Source of the DNA: Piscinibacter gummiphilus
GTDB lineage: Bacteria; Pseudomonadota; Gammaproteobacteria; Burkholderiales; Burkholderiaceae_C
Assembly: GCF_002116905.1 (NCBI RefSeq)
Contig: NZ_CP015118.1
Span: 496,001-560,000 of the forward strand
Reading direction: 5' to 3'
Length of the DNA: 64,000 nucleotides
A program made the translations under genes and the position numbers. A model generated the notes under the pieces. The model was not told the DNA's origin and made no database searches. It saw only the letters and a program-made list of their open reading frames with translations. Shown in pieces: positions 16,984 to 26,987 of this stretch. The stretch's first letter is position 1; each line of letters opens with the position of its first letter.

Positions 16984-18345
16984 ATGTCCATACCGAACTC
17001 CGCCGATTTCAGCCCCACCACGAGCCAGCTGCCGCTGCCCGCGCAGATCGGCAAGTACCCGGTCATCGGGCGGCTGGGCGACGGCGCCACCAGCGAGGTG
17101 TTCCTCGCCCGCGACGAGTTCCACCAGCGCGACGTCGCCATCAAGCGGGTGCGGGCCGGCTCCGTCAACGACCCGAGCGACGGCCGCTTCTTCGAGCGCT
17201 TCTTCGCCGCCGAGGCCGCCCTCGTGGGCCGCCTCAACCACCCGAACGTGGTGCAGATCTACGACGCGGTCGCCGACCCCGTCGAACCCTACCTCGTCAT
17301 GGAGTACGTGCCCGGCAGCACGCTGCGCCGCTACTGCCGCGCCGACCAGCTGCTGCCGCTCGAGCTCATCGTCGAGATCGGCTTCAAGTGCGCCATGGCC
17401 CTCGGCTACGTGTACCGCCAGGGCCTCATCCACCGCGACGTGAAGCCCGCGAATCTGCTGGCCGTCATCAGCAACGGCAACATCACCGACGTGAAGGTGA
17501 GCGACTTCGGCAGCGTGCTCAACATGTCGGCCGAGACCACGCAGGTGTACCGCGTGGGCTCGCTCGCCTACATGTCGCCCGAGCAGCTCGACGGCAACAC
17601 CCTCGACTGCCGGGCCGACATCTACTCCCTCGGCGCGGTGCTGTACCACCTGATCGCCGGGCGGCCGCTGTTCGACGCGAGCTCGCAGTCGGCCATGATG
17701 AACCAGATCTACACCGCCGAGCCGGTCTTCCTGAGCCAGCTGCGCTCGGGCGTGGGCCCGGGGGTCGACAGCGTGATCCTGAGCGCGGTGGCCAAGCGCC
17801 CGGAAGACCGCTACGCGAGCTGGGACGCCTTCGCCCAGGCCCTGTCCGGTCTCATCACCACCCAGCAGGTGCCGCGCGGGCAGCTGCAGGGCGTGCTCGA
17901 CTCGGAACGTTTCAACCTGTTGCGAACGCTCGACTTCTTCTCGAACTTCGGCGACGTCGAGCTGTGGGAAGTGGTGCACCGCGCCCGCTGGCAGCGCTTC
18001 GCGTTCGGCCATGCGCTGTACCGCAAGGGTGAGGAGGGCGGCAGCTTCCACATCATCGCGCAGGGCGAGGTCGAGGTGTTCCGCGACGGGCAGCGGGTGG
18101 CCCAGCTGGGCGCCGGCACGTCGGTGGGCGAGATGGCCTACCTCGCGCCGAGCGACGACCTGCGCACGCACAGCACCGACGTCATCGTCACCGAGTCCAC
18201 CACCACCATCAGCTTCACGCCCGACACCCTCGCCCAGGTCAGCCCCAACTGCCGGCACCTGTTCGACGAGGCGTTCATCCGCGTGCTGGTGCGACGGCTG
18301 CATGCCGCGCACGAGGCGCTGGCGCATCCGCGGCGCATCCTCTGA
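16984..18345 (+). CDS. Ser/Thr protein kinase with C-terminal cyclic-nucleotide-binding-type domain
   Basis: The 453-residue protein joins a Hanks-type kinase to a Crp-like sensory domain. In the kinase, the glycine loop is RLGDGATSEVFLA, the ATP lysine is Lys54 (VAIKRV), the helix-C glutamate is probably Glu77, the catalytic loop is HRDVKPANLL (150-159) and DFG is at 174-176, so it should be active. From about residue 310 a cNMP-binding-type beta-roll follows (FGHALYRKGEEGGSFHIIAQGEVEVFRDG...GTSVGEMAYL). No membrane segment is visible. Alternative starts exist at 16918 and 16945; none has a convincing ribosome site. Ligand and targets are unknown. Confidence 0.85.
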   Translation: MSIPNSADFSPTTSQLPLPAQIGKYPVIGRLGDGATSEVFLARDEFHQRDVAIKRVRAGSVNDPSDGRFFERFFAAEAALVGRLNHPNVVQIYDAVADPVEPYLVMEYVPGSTLRRYCRADQLLPLELIVEIGFKCAMALGYVYRQGLIHRDVKPANLLAVISNGNITDVKVSDFGSVLNMSAETTQVYRVGSLAYMSPEQLDGNTLDCRADIYSLGAVLYHLIAGRPLFDASSQSAMMNQIYTAEPVFLSQLRSGVGPGVDSVILSAVAKRPEDRYASWDAFAQALSGLITTQQVPRGQLQGVLDSERFNLLRTLDFFSNFGDVELWEVVHRARWQRFAFGHALYRKGEEGGSFHIIAQGEVEVFRDGQRVAQLGAGTSVGEMAYLAPSDDLRTHSTDVIVTESTTTISFTPDTLAQVSPNCRHLFDEAFIRVLVRRLHAAHEALAHPRRIL

Positions 18346-18455
18346 CCCTGCTGTGTCCACCGCGCGACGGTCGGTTGCGTTGGGTCATCCGGGTGGCATG
18401 AGCCGGGCGCATACTGCGACCGCGGGCGCCGCCCGTCTTCCAAGGAGCTGACCCG

Positions 18456-18815
18456 ATGAAACGCCTGATGACTGTGCTGGCCGTGGTTGCGGCCGTGTTC
18501 TCCACTTCCGCCTTCGCCGCCGATTCGTGCGACTCGCAGGCCGATGCCAAGAAGCTCGCCGGTGCCGCCCGCACCAGCTTCGTCAAGAAGTGCGAGAAGG
18601 ACAATCCGCCGACCGATGCCGCGTCGTGCGAGGCCCGGGCCACCGACAAGAAGCTCGCCGGGGCGGCGAAGACCAGCTTCGTGACCAAGTGCGAGAAGGA
18701 TGCGAAGGGCACGACGGCGAAGGCCAGTTGCGACGCGCAGGCCGCCGAGAAGAAGCTGGCGGGGGCTGCAAAGAACAGCTTCGTCAAGAAGTGCGTGGCC
18801 GACGCGGGTGCCTGA
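18456..18815 (+). CDS. PsiF-repeat periplasmic protein with three repeats
   Basis: This 119-residue secreted protein has a signal peptide (1-21, cleavage after SAFA) and three near-identical repeats at 25-49, 58-82 and 92-116. Each follows the pattern C...A..KKLAGAA.(T/N)SFV.KC, as in the PsiF repeat family; E. coli PsiF, a phosphate-starvation-induced protein of unknown function, has two. The two cysteines of every repeat are exactly 21 residues apart (25/46, 58/79, 92/113), which suggests three intra-repeat disulfides. An AAGGAG precedes the ATG. No pho-regulon gene is adjacent. A REP pair follows the stop. Confidence 0.88.
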   Translation: MKRLMTVLAVVAAVFSTSAFAADSCDSQADAKKLAGAARTSFVKKCEKDNPPTDAASCEARATDKKLAGAAKTSFVTKCEKDAKGTTAKASCDAQAAEKKLAGAAKNSFVKKCVADAGA

Positions 18816-18830
18816 CACCCATGCCACGGG

Positions 18831-18892
18831 GTCGCCCCGGCGGACGCCGGGGCCCACTGCGGGCAGTGGATCCCGACGTTCGTCGGGATGAC
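18831..18892. repeat. REP-like inverted pair
   Basis: Two palindromic units in opposite orientation, GTCGCCCCGGCGGACGCCGG... (from 18831) and ...CCCGACGTTCGTCGGGATGAC (to 18892), flank a short CACTGC/GCAGTG stem at 18855-18868. The same unit type occurs near 35.8, 36.2, 37.0 and 46.5 kb. It lies between two convergent genes and could stop transcription from both sides. Confidence 0.8.
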
Positions 18893-18897
18893 ACCCT

Positions 18898-19812
18898 TCA
18901 GGACTCCGGCGGCCGCCAGTAGTGCTCGTCGCTGTAGGTCTGCTTGAGAAAGTCGATCCACAGCCGCACTCGCAGCGGCATGTGCTTCGCATGCGGGAAC
19001 ACCGCATAGACGCCGTTCGGCGGCGCCGCGAAGTCGTCCAGCACGCTGACCAGGCGCCCGTGCCGCAGGTCGTTCTGCACTTCCCACGTCGACCGCCACG
19101 CGAGCCCGAGCCCCGCGAGGCACCAGTCGTGCAGCACCTGGCCGTCGCTGCAGTCGAGGCGGCCGTTCAGGCGCAGGTGGGTCACCGCGCCGTCGATCGA
19201 GAAGGCCCAGCCGCGGGTCTGGCTGGCGTCGCTGGAGAGCGTCAGGCATTCGTGCCGGGCCAGTTCGTCCGGGTGGGCCGGCGCCCCCATGCGCTCCAGG
19301 TACGCCGGTGACGCCACGCACAGCCGGCGGTTGTCGGCGAGCCGCACGCTCACGAGGCTGCTGTCGGGCAGGTCGCCCACGCGCACGGCGCAGTCCACGC
19401 CCTCGTGGACGATGTCGACCACCCGGTCGCTCAGGTTCAGCGACACCTTCACCTCCGGGTGCGCCGCCAGGTAGCGGGGCACGAGCGGTGCCACGTGCCG
19501 CCGCCCGAAGCCGGCCGGGGCCGTGACCCGCAGGTGGCCGCTGGCCCGCACGCCGCCGGCGCTGACGCCCGACTCCGCGCTGGCCAGGTCGGCCAGCAGC
19601 CGCTGGCAGCTTTCGAGGAAGGCGCTGCCCTCGTGGGTCAGGCTGATGCGCCGGGTGGTGCGCACGAACAGTTTCACGCCGAGGCGTTCCTCGAGCGCGT
19701 CGATGCGGCGCCCCATGACCGCCGGCGCCACCCCCTCGGCCTGCGCCGCGGCGGTCAGGCTGCCCCGGGCGGCCACCGAAACGAACGATTCCAACTGCTT
19801 GAACTTGTCCAT
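18898..19812 (-). CDS. LysR-family transcriptional regulator
   Basis: The 304-residue protein has the N-terminal winged helix-turn-helix (MDKFKQLESFVSVAARGSLTAAAQAEGVAPAVMGRRIDALEERLG) and the periplasmic-binding-protein-like effector domain (from about 90). It is closest in appearance to the DsdC/AaeR-like group that carries a VxAPAGFGRRHVAP segment. ATG 19812 is chosen because the helix-turn-helix starts there. It is divergent from the malate synthase gene with 146 bases between, the classical arrangement of a LysR regulator and its target, so control of aceB by it is a reasonable inference. The effector is unknown. Confidence 0.92.
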   Translation of the reverse strand: MDKFKQLESFVSVAARGSLTAAAQAEGVAPAVMGRRIDALEERLGVKLFVRTTRRISLTHEGSAFLESCQRLLADLASAESGVSAGGVRASGHLRVTAPAGFGRRHVAPLVPRYLAAHPEVKVSLNLSDRVVDIVHEGVDCAVRVGDLPDSSLVSVRLADNRRLCVASPAYLERMGAPAHPDELARHECLTLSSDASQTRGWAFSIDGAVTHLRLNGRLDCSDGQVLHDWCLAGLGLAWRSTWEVQNDLRHGRLVSVLDDFAAPPNGVYAVFPHAKHMPLRVRLWIDFLKQTYSDEHYWRPPES

Positions 19813-19830
19813 GGCCCCTCCACTATATTC

Positions 19831-19874
19831 ATGAAAGTCACAAATCAAAGACTTTTCAAGCGCTTAATGAAAGT
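19831..19874. promoter_or_regulatory. Candidate LysR operator region between the regulator gene and aceB
   Basis: ATGAAAGT occurs twice as a direct repeat (19831-19838 and 19867-19874). The second copy pairs imperfectly with ACTTTTCA at 19851-19858 around the perfect palindrome AAGCGCTT (19858-19865). The region is AT-rich for this genome and lies 39 bases from the regulator start and 85 from aceB. Function is inferred. Confidence 0.45.
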
Positions 19875-19958
19875 GCGCGTCTCGAATAGAGTCATGGAAT
19901 GCTGCGCCGCAGCGCCCGTTCCGTCCCGTCTCTCCCACCTTCGCAGAAAGACCGCACC

Positions 19959-21539
<1,581 letters not shown>

Positions 21540-21556
21540 TCGAGACCTGCTGAACG

Positions 21557-21584
21557 AAAACGGCGCCCCGCGGGGCGCCGTTTT
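21557..21584. terminator. Bidirectional rho-independent terminator
   Basis: A perfect 14-base inverted repeat (AAAACGGCGCCCCG and its complement) ends in TTTT on both strands. It lies between the convergent aceB and amidotransferase genes and should terminate both; the minus-strand gene ends three bases away. Confidence 0.9.
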
Positions 21585-21586
21585 CA

Positions 21587-22342
21587 CTACCGGACCGCCT
21601 TGCCGTCCACGAACACCTTGAGCTCGCCCGGCTTCATCGCCGTCCACGGCTCGTCCTGCGTGAGCGGTTCGGTGACGACGATGGCGACGCGGTCGTCGGG
21701 CGTGGTCACCGTGGCGAAGTCGATGCTCATGTCCTCGTCCTGCAGCTTCGCGCGGCCGAACGGGTGCTGGCGCTCGACGTAGTGCAGGTGGGTGGAGCAG
21801 TGCGCCCAGAGCGCCTGCCCGTTGCTCAGCATGAAGTTGAAGGTGCCGTGTCTTGCGGCGATGGGCGCGAGTTCGGCGAGCGTGGTGGTGAGTTCGGCCA
21901 CCGACGGCACGCTCGCGTGCGCCTTCGCGAGTTCCTGCATCAGCCAGCAGAACGCGCGCTCGCTGTCGGTGGAGCCCACCGGGCGGAAGGCCGCGTGCAG
22001 GCGCGGGTGGAAGTCGACGAGGTTGCCGTTGTGGGCGAACACCCAGTAGCGGCCCCACAGCTCGCGCACGAACGGGTGCGTGTTCTCGAGCAGCACGGCG
22101 CCCTGCGTGGCCTTGCGGATGTGCGCCACGATGTGGCTGCTGCGGATGGGGTAGCTGCGCACCATCTGCGCCACCGGTGATGTGCTCGCGCTCTGCGCGT
22201 CGACGAACAGGCGCACGCCGGCCCCCTCGAAGAAGGCGATGCCGAAGCCGTCCTTGTGTTCCTCGGCCCGCCGCGCGAACCCGGTGAAGCTGAACACCAG
22301 GTCGGTGGCCGTGTTGGCGTTCATGCCGAGCAGCTGGCACAT
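21587..22342 (-). CDS. Class II glutamine amidotransferase, YafJ-like
   Basis: The 251-residue protein is a stand-alone Ntn-type glutaminase domain. After removal of Met1 the nucleophile is Cys2 (MCQLLGMNA), and the glutamine-binding elements HIRKATQGAV and FAHNGNL are present. It has no synthetase domain, so the ammonia acceptor is unknown, as for YafJ of E. coli. The gene starts seven bases after the flavoprotein gene and closes the minus-strand cluster, ending at a strong terminator. Confidence 0.88.
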   Translation of the reverse strand: MCQLLGMNANTATDLVFSFTGFARRAEEHKDGFGIAFFEGAGVRLFVDAQSASTSPVAQMVRSYPIRSSHIVAHIRKATQGAVLLENTHPFVRELWGRYWVFAHNGNLVDFHPRLHAAFRPVGSTDSERAFCWLMQELAKAHASVPSVAELTTTLAELAPIAARHGTFNFMLSNGQALWAHCSTHLHYVERQHPFGRAKLQDEDMSIDFATVTTPDDRVAIVVTEPLTQDEPWTAMKPGELKVFVDGKAVR

Positions 22343-22349
22343 GGGCGCG

Positions 22350-23576
22350 TCACCTCGTGAAGAGCCGGGCCACGCCGCGCACGCTGACGAGGTTGCCCGG
22401 GTTGCTGGTTTCCTCCAGCACGCCGCTCATGCGTTCGAGGATGCGCGGGCTGCGGCGGGCCCGCCACACGAGCAGGTCGGCGAGCCAGGGGTGCGCGTTC
22501 ACCTGGTTGGCACGTTCGTAGAGGTCGAAGCGTGGCTTCAGCCGGCGCAGGCCGTTCTCGTAGTCGCTGCGGGTCATCTCGTCGTCGCCGCCGCCGAGGA
22601 TCGCCTCGGCGCACAGCATGCCGGTTTCCATGGCCTTGCCGATGCCTTCGCCCGTGAACGAGTAGGTGCTGCCCACGGCCTCGCCGGTCACGAGCAGCCC
22701 GGGCTTCGACCACGCGGCGCCTTCGAGCGTGCAGCGCAGCGGGGCGCCCTTGAGTTCGCCTTCCATCGTGCCGCCGGTCATCAGGTCGCGGGCGGGGCCG
22801 TAGATCCTCTTGAAGGTGTCGAAGATCTCGCGGAGGTTGGCGTCGTCCTTCTTGCGCTTGCCACCGTCCTGCAGCTGGCGGTGGCTGTGGGCGATGCCGA
22901 CGCCGATGTTGAAGAGCCCGTCGCCGCACGGGAAGATCCAGCCGTAGCCCGGCCGCAGCCCGCGGTGCCACACGATGTCGAGCGCGTCGATGCGGCCCGT
23001 CATGGCGGGGTTGCGAACGTACCCGCGCAGCGCGACGCCGCTCGGCAGCTGGCGCTCGCAGACGCCCGCGGCGAGCAGGGCCTGCGGCACCGCCCCGGTG
23101 GCGAGCACGACCCAGCGCGCACGCACGTCGCGCACCGCCTGCGCGCCGCGCAGCCGCGCGCCCACGATGCGTTCCGATTCGAGGAGCGGTTCGACGAACC
23201 GCGCCGGCGCGATCATGCGGGCGCCCGACAGCACTGCGGCACGGCACAGCAGGTCGTCGAGTTCGCGGCGCGGCAGCACCGCGAGGGTGCCCGGCACGTC
23301 CACCCGGCCGCCCCGCGGCGCCACGCAGCCCACGTGGGCGACCCGGTGCGCGCGGGCCATCACGGCGCGCAGCATGCCCAGGCGCTTGAGCGCGGTGTGG
23401 GCGTCGGGGATCAGCGCGTCGCCGCACACCTTGTCGCGCGGGAACGTGTGCTGGTCGACCAGCACGACGTCGAGGCCGCCCCGGGCCAGCTGGATGGCGG
23501 TGGCGCTGCCGGCCGGTCCTGCGCCCACGACCAGGACGTCGCAGGAGGGTGGGAGGTGCTCGATGGAGAGGTTCAT
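22350..23576 (-). CDS. FAD-dependent oxidoreductase, geranylgeranyl-reductase family
   Basis: The 408-residue flavoprotein has an N-terminal FAD motif (VLVVGAGPAGSATAIQLARGG), the family segment FPRDKVCGDALIP, a central RPGYGWIFPCGDGLFNIGVG and a second FAD contact VTGEAVGSTYSFTGEGIGKAMETG. The family includes reductases of isoprenoid chains and halogenase- or hydroxylase-like enzymes; the substrate here cannot be read from sequence. ATG 23576 overlaps the stop of the upstream exporter gene by four bases, so the two are probably translated together, and a class II amidotransferase gene follows after seven bases. Confidence 0.85.
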   Translation of the reverse strand: MNLSIEHLPPSCDVLVVGAGPAGSATAIQLARGGLDVVLVDQHTFPRDKVCGDALIPDAHTALKRLGMLRAVMARAHRVAHVGCVAPRGGRVDVPGTLAVLPRRELDDLLCRAAVLSGARMIAPARFVEPLLESERIVGARLRGAQAVRDVRARWVVLATGAVPQALLAAGVCERQLPSGVALRGYVRNPAMTGRIDALDIVWHRGLRPGYGWIFPCGDGLFNIGVGIAHSHRQLQDGGKRKKDDANLREIFDTFKRIYGPARDLMTGGTMEGELKGAPLRCTLEGAAWSKPGLLVTGEAVGSTYSFTGEGIGKAMETGMLCAEAILGGGDDEMTRSDYENGLRRLKPRFDLYERANQVNAHPWLADLLVWRARRSPRILERMSGVLEETSNPGNLVSVRGVARLFTR

Positions 23577-25033
23577 GGCCCCGGATTGTCGCCGGGACCG
23601 GCGGGTTTGTCGGCCTCTTCCGGTTTCATCCGCCACGCGGCGACCACCGCCGCGGCACAGATGGCGCCCAGCAGGAAAAAGGTCTCGTGGAAGGCCCGCA
23701 CCGGATCGGCGGCGTGCACGACCAGGCGCCACTGCAGCACGATGCCCACCACGCTCACGCCCACGGCACCCCCCAGCTGCCGCAGGAAGTTGATGCCGCT
23801 CGCGCCGTAGGGCAGCAGCGCCATCGGCAGTGAACGCACCGCGCCGAGGTTCAGCGAGGGCAGCACGAGCCCGAGGCCGATGCGTCCGACGATGGCCCAC
23901 AGCGTGATGATCCCGAGCGCGGTGGTCAGCCCCACCGACAGCATCAGCCAGAACGACACCGCGAGCAGCAGCACCCCGGCCGACAGCGTGCGGTGGAAGG
24001 CCAGCCGGTCGGCCAGGCGGCCGGCCACGGGGATGGTGACCGCGAGCGCGATGCCCGCGGGCAGCAGCACGGCGCCGGCCTGCGACGGCGGCAGCTTCAG
24101 CGCGAGCTGCATGAACACCGGCACGAGGTACGTGGACCCGAACAGCGCCATGCCGTAGATGAAGGCCACGACCCCGCCCCACGAGAACGTGTGGTTGCCG
24201 AACAGGCTCAGCTGCATCATCGGGTGGGCGGCACGGCGCTGGCGCGTGATGAAGCCGAACGTGGCGACGGCCGACGCCAGCAGCAGACCGATGGCGAGCG
24301 CATGGGCCTGGTCGTGCAGGTGCACGAGGCCGTTCAGCAGGCACAGCACCGCGGCGGTGAGCAGCAGCAGGCCCGGCACGTCGAGCTGGCGGCGGTGGTG
24401 GTTCACGGGCGCGCCGCCCGGCGACGAATGGGGCAGGTAGCGCCAGCCGAGGGCGAAGGCGGCCACGCAGAACGGCACCACGACGAAGAAGATCGAGCGC
24501 CAGCCGAAGGCCTCGACCAGCACGCCGCCGATGCTGGGCCCGATGGCCGGCGCCAGCACCACGCCGAAGCCGAAGATGCCCATCGCCTTGCCCTGCTCGT
24601 GGCGGCCGAAGGTCTGCAGCACGATGATGGCCGGGATGGGCTGCAGCACGCCGGCGGCGAGCCCTTCGACGGCCCGCATCGCGAGCACCCAGTCGATGTT
24701 CCAGCCGACCCCGCCGCCGATGCCCCCGAGCGCCAGCAGCGCGATGGCGCCGCCGTAGGTGTGCCGGTAGCCGAAGCGCTCGAGCAGCCACGGCGTGAGC
24801 AGCATCGAGATGGTCATGGCCGCCATGAAGCCCGCCGACAGCCACTGCGCCCGTTCCTGGCCCAGCGTGAACACGTGGCTCATGTCGGGCACCGCCACGT
24901 TGACGATGGTGGACGCCATGATCGAGGCCATGGTGCCGAGCATCACCGTGAGCAGCACGCGCCAGCGGTACCCGGTGCCGTGGCGCGCCTGGAGGGCTTC
25001 GGGGGAGAAGGGGTGGTCGATCACGCGGGACAT
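23573..25033 (-). CDS. MFS exporter, DHA2 (EmrB/QacA) family
   Basis: The 486-residue integral-membrane protein shows about 14 hydrophobic segments, as in the DHA2 drug:proton antiporters. Family marks include TIVNVAVPDMSHVF in the first helix, WLSAGFMAAMTISMLLTPWL in the second and RAVEGLAAGVLQPI; the motif-C-like GFGVVLAPAIGPSIGG marks an antiporter. An ATG four codons upstream is an alternative. It overlaps the following flavoprotein gene by four bases. The substrate is unknown; co-translation with a flavoprotein hints at export of a related small molecule, but no membrane-fusion (EmrA) gene is adjacent. Confidence 0.88.
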   Translation of the reverse strand: MSRVIDHPFSPEALQARHGTGYRWRVLLTVMLGTMASIMASTIVNVAVPDMSHVFTLGQERAQWLSAGFMAAMTISMLLTPWLLERFGYRHTYGGAIALLALGGIGGGVGWNIDWVLAMRAVEGLAAGVLQPIPAIIVLQTFGRHEQGKAMGIFGFGVVLAPAIGPSIGGVLVEAFGWRSIFFVVVPFCVAAFALGWRYLPHSSPGGAPVNHHRRQLDVPGLLLLTAAVLCLLNGLVHLHDQAHALAIGLLLASAVATFGFITRQRRAAHPMMQLSLFGNHTFSWGGVVAFIYGMALFGSTYLVPVFMQLALKLPPSQAGAVLLPAGIALAVTIPVAGRLADRLAFHRTLSAGVLLLAVSFWLMLSVGLTTALGIITLWAIVGRIGLGLVLPSLNLGAVRSLPMALLPYGASGINFLRQLGGAVGVSVVGIVLQWRLVVHAADPVRAFHETFFLLGAICAAAVVAAWRMKPEEADKPAGPGDNPGP

Positions 25034-25102
25034 CGTACCCGCCACCAGGGCCAGGGCGCTGTCACCTCCGCCCTGGCGTGAAATGTTTCACCAGCTCGGG
25101 GT

Positions 25103-25822
25103 TCAGTCGTCGCCCAGTTCGGTGCTGGACGCCTGCCGCGGCACCAGCGGTGCCTCGCTCATGGCCTCGCGCCACACCTTCTTCGGGATGAAGGTGCGCA
25201 GCTGCTCGATGGCCTTGTCGAGGAGTCGCGGGTGCAGTTCGTGCCCCACGCCCGGCAGCACGTCGGCCGTGACGTCGCCGCCGAGCGCCACGAGGCGTTC
25301 CGCGGAGTCGATGACCGGGCCCGGGGAGATGACCTGGTCGGTCATGCCGTGGAACAGGTGGATGGTGGTGTCTTCCGGTGCGTGGGCGGGCGGCGTGGCA
25401 TGGCGCCCGCTGAACGCGAGCACACGACCGGCGAGGTGCGGTTCGGCCTGCACGGCCTCGAGGCACATGATGGCGCCCTGCGAGAAGCCGGCGAGCGCGG
25501 TGTGCTGCCAGGGCAGCCCGAAGCGGCGCGTGAGCGAACGCACCACGGCAGTGAACTCGGGGAGGGCGCTGGCGACCCGCTCACGGCGCAGGTCGTCGGT
25601 GAGGCCCTGCGGGGAGAACCACTGGTAGCCGGCGCTGCCGGAGGTGGGGCCCTCGTAGGCCCGCGGCGCGTTGACACTGACGACGGCGGCCTGCGGGTAT
25701 TCGGCGGCGAGCTGCTCGGCCAGCGGTTTCATCGCGTCCGCATTCAGGCCCACGCCGTGGAACAGCACGAACAGCAACTGGGGGTGGCCCGACTCGGGCA
25801 GGATCTCGACGGTGGCGCTCAT
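25103..25822 (-). CDS. Carboxylesterase/phospholipase, YpfH-like alpha/beta hydrolase
   Basis: The 239-residue alpha/beta hydrolase belongs to the phospholipase/carboxylesterase family (E. coli YpfH type). The catalytic triad is visible: Ser in AGFSQGAIM, Asp in FHGMTDQVIS and His in GVGHELHP. The oxyanion region is LFHGVGLNADAM. It has no signal peptide and is expected to be cytosolic. ATG 25822 starts the conserved domain. It is separated from the porin by a terminator and from the exporter gene downstream by 69 bases. Confidence 0.88.
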   Translation of the reverse strand: MSATVEILPESGHPQLLFVLFHGVGLNADAMKPLAEQLAAEYPQAAVVSVNAPRAYEGPTSGSAGYQWFSPQGLTDDLRRERVASALPEFTAVVRSLTRRFGLPWQHTALAGFSQGAIMCLEAVQAEPHLAGRVLAFSGRHATPPAHAPEDTTIHLFHGMTDQVISPGPVIDSAERLVALGGDVTADVLPGVGHELHPRLLDKAIEQLRTFIPKKVWREAMSEAPLVPRQASSTELGDD

Positions 25823-25873
25823 GAACAGGGGACCGGGCAAATCGACAGTGTGCCCGTGAAGCCCGGCGGGCGC

Positions 25874-25900
25874 AAAAAAACGGCGCCCGAAGGCGCCGTT
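25874..25900 (-). terminator. Rho-independent terminator of the porin gene
   Basis: The arms AACGGCGCC (25879-25887) and GGCGCCGTT (25892-25900) pair perfectly around a four-base loop. On the minus strand the stem is followed by a run of seven T. It lies 26 bases past the porin stop. Confidence 0.88.
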
Positions 25901-25926
25901 CAAGACGAGGTTTCCCCGGAGCCTGT

Positions 25927-26940
25927 TCAGTAGGTGAGGCGGATGCCGGCACCGTAGCTGTTGCCGCTGCTCAGATTGGTCTTCTTGTCGTTCATGTAGA
26001 CGGCGTAGACGTCGGTGCGCTTCGACAGGTTGTAGTCGTAGCCGACCGAGGTCGTCTTGCGGGTCACTTCGGTGGCGGCGGTCTCCGCCTCGGCCTGGCC
26101 GTAGGCGAACAGCACCTTGCCGTTGCCGATCGGCGCGCTCGCGCCGACCTGGAAGATCTTGTTCTTCAGTTCGGCCACGCCTTCGTTCTTGACCTGCCCG
26201 TACTGGGCGAAGACCTTCACGACCTTGAAGTCGGCCGCGCCGCCGAGCTGCCACGATTCCTGGTTGTCCAGGCCCGCGGCCAGGCCACCGGTGGCGTTCT
26301 TGACGTTCTGGTAGGCGACCGTGCCCGAGAACATGCCGCTGAAGTACAACACGTTGCCGCCGAAGTTGTTGCCCTTCTGGCCCGCGCCGTTTTCATCGAG
26401 GTTGGCCAGCAGGTTCACGCTTGCGCCGCCGAAGCTCGGGCTCTTGTAGGCCACCGAGTTGCTCCAGCCGGAGTCGCCCACCAGCGCGCCGCCGGCCTGG
26501 AAGTAGTGCAGGATGCTCGGCGAGTAGCTGAACGAATCGCCGAACGCGTTGAAGACCAGCGTCGACACGAAGAACGGCGTGGTGTTGCGGCCGAACGTGA
26601 CGGCGCCGTACTCGCTCTTGAGGCCCACGTAGGCGCTGCGCGTCCAGAAGCCATCGCCGTTGAAGCGGCCGGCCTGGCCCACGTCGGGGCGGAAGAAGTG
26701 CTCGAACGTGAAGATGGCGCTCAGGCCGCCACCCAGGTCCTCGGCACCCTTGAAGCCGAGGAAGCTGGTGGTCATGTCGCCGCTCGACACTTCCTTGTTC
26801 TTGTCCGTGCCCGCGGTCTGGTACGACCGCACGCCGGCGTCCATCAGGCCGTACAGGGTGACGCTGGATTGGGCGAACGCGCCGGCGCTGGCGCACAGGG
26901 TGGCCGCAGCGAAGGCAACGGCGCGGAGGGAACGGCTCAT
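25927..26940 (-). CDS. Gram-negative trimeric porin
   Basis: This 337-residue outer-membrane porin has a signal peptide (1-23, ending AGAFAQ) and the family start SSVTLYGLMDAGV. Alternating beta-strand patterns and the segments FLGFKGAEDLGGGLSAIF, RSAYVGLKSEYGAVTFGRNTTPF and C-terminal YGAGIRLTY, with a terminal aromatic residue for BAM recognition, are typical of betaproteobacterial porins. GGAG lies six bases before the ATG at 26940. It is divergent from iorA across 177 bases that contain a GntR-type near-palindrome. It probably passes small hydrophilic solutes; selectivity is unknown. Confidence 0.93.
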   Translation of the reverse strand: MSRSLRAVAFAAATLCASAGAFAQSSVTLYGLMDAGVRSYQTAGTDKNKEVSSGDMTTSFLGFKGAEDLGGGLSAIFTFEHFFRPDVGQAGRFNGDGFWTRSAYVGLKSEYGAVTFGRNTTPFFVSTLVFNAFGDSFSYSPSILHYFQAGGALVGDSGWSNSVAYKSPSFGGASVNLLANLDENGAGQKGNNFGGNVLYFSGMFSGTVAYQNVKNATGGLAAGLDNQESWQLGGAADFKVVKVFAQYGQVKNEGVAELKNKIFQVGASAPIGNGKVLFAYGQAEAETAATEVTRKTTSVGYDYNLSKRTDVYAVYMNDKKTNLSSGNSYGAGIRLTY

Positions 26941-26987
26941 GAAAGACTCCAAAAGATGTTTTGAGGTGGGCGCGAAGATCGCGAGCA

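Noticed and set aside
22350..24845. Apparent 831-residue fusion of an exporter-region frame with the flavoprotein
   Set aside because: The upstream part is the exporter gene read in a wrong frame. The flavoprotein has its own ATG at 23576 in a four-base overlap, so there is no fusion.
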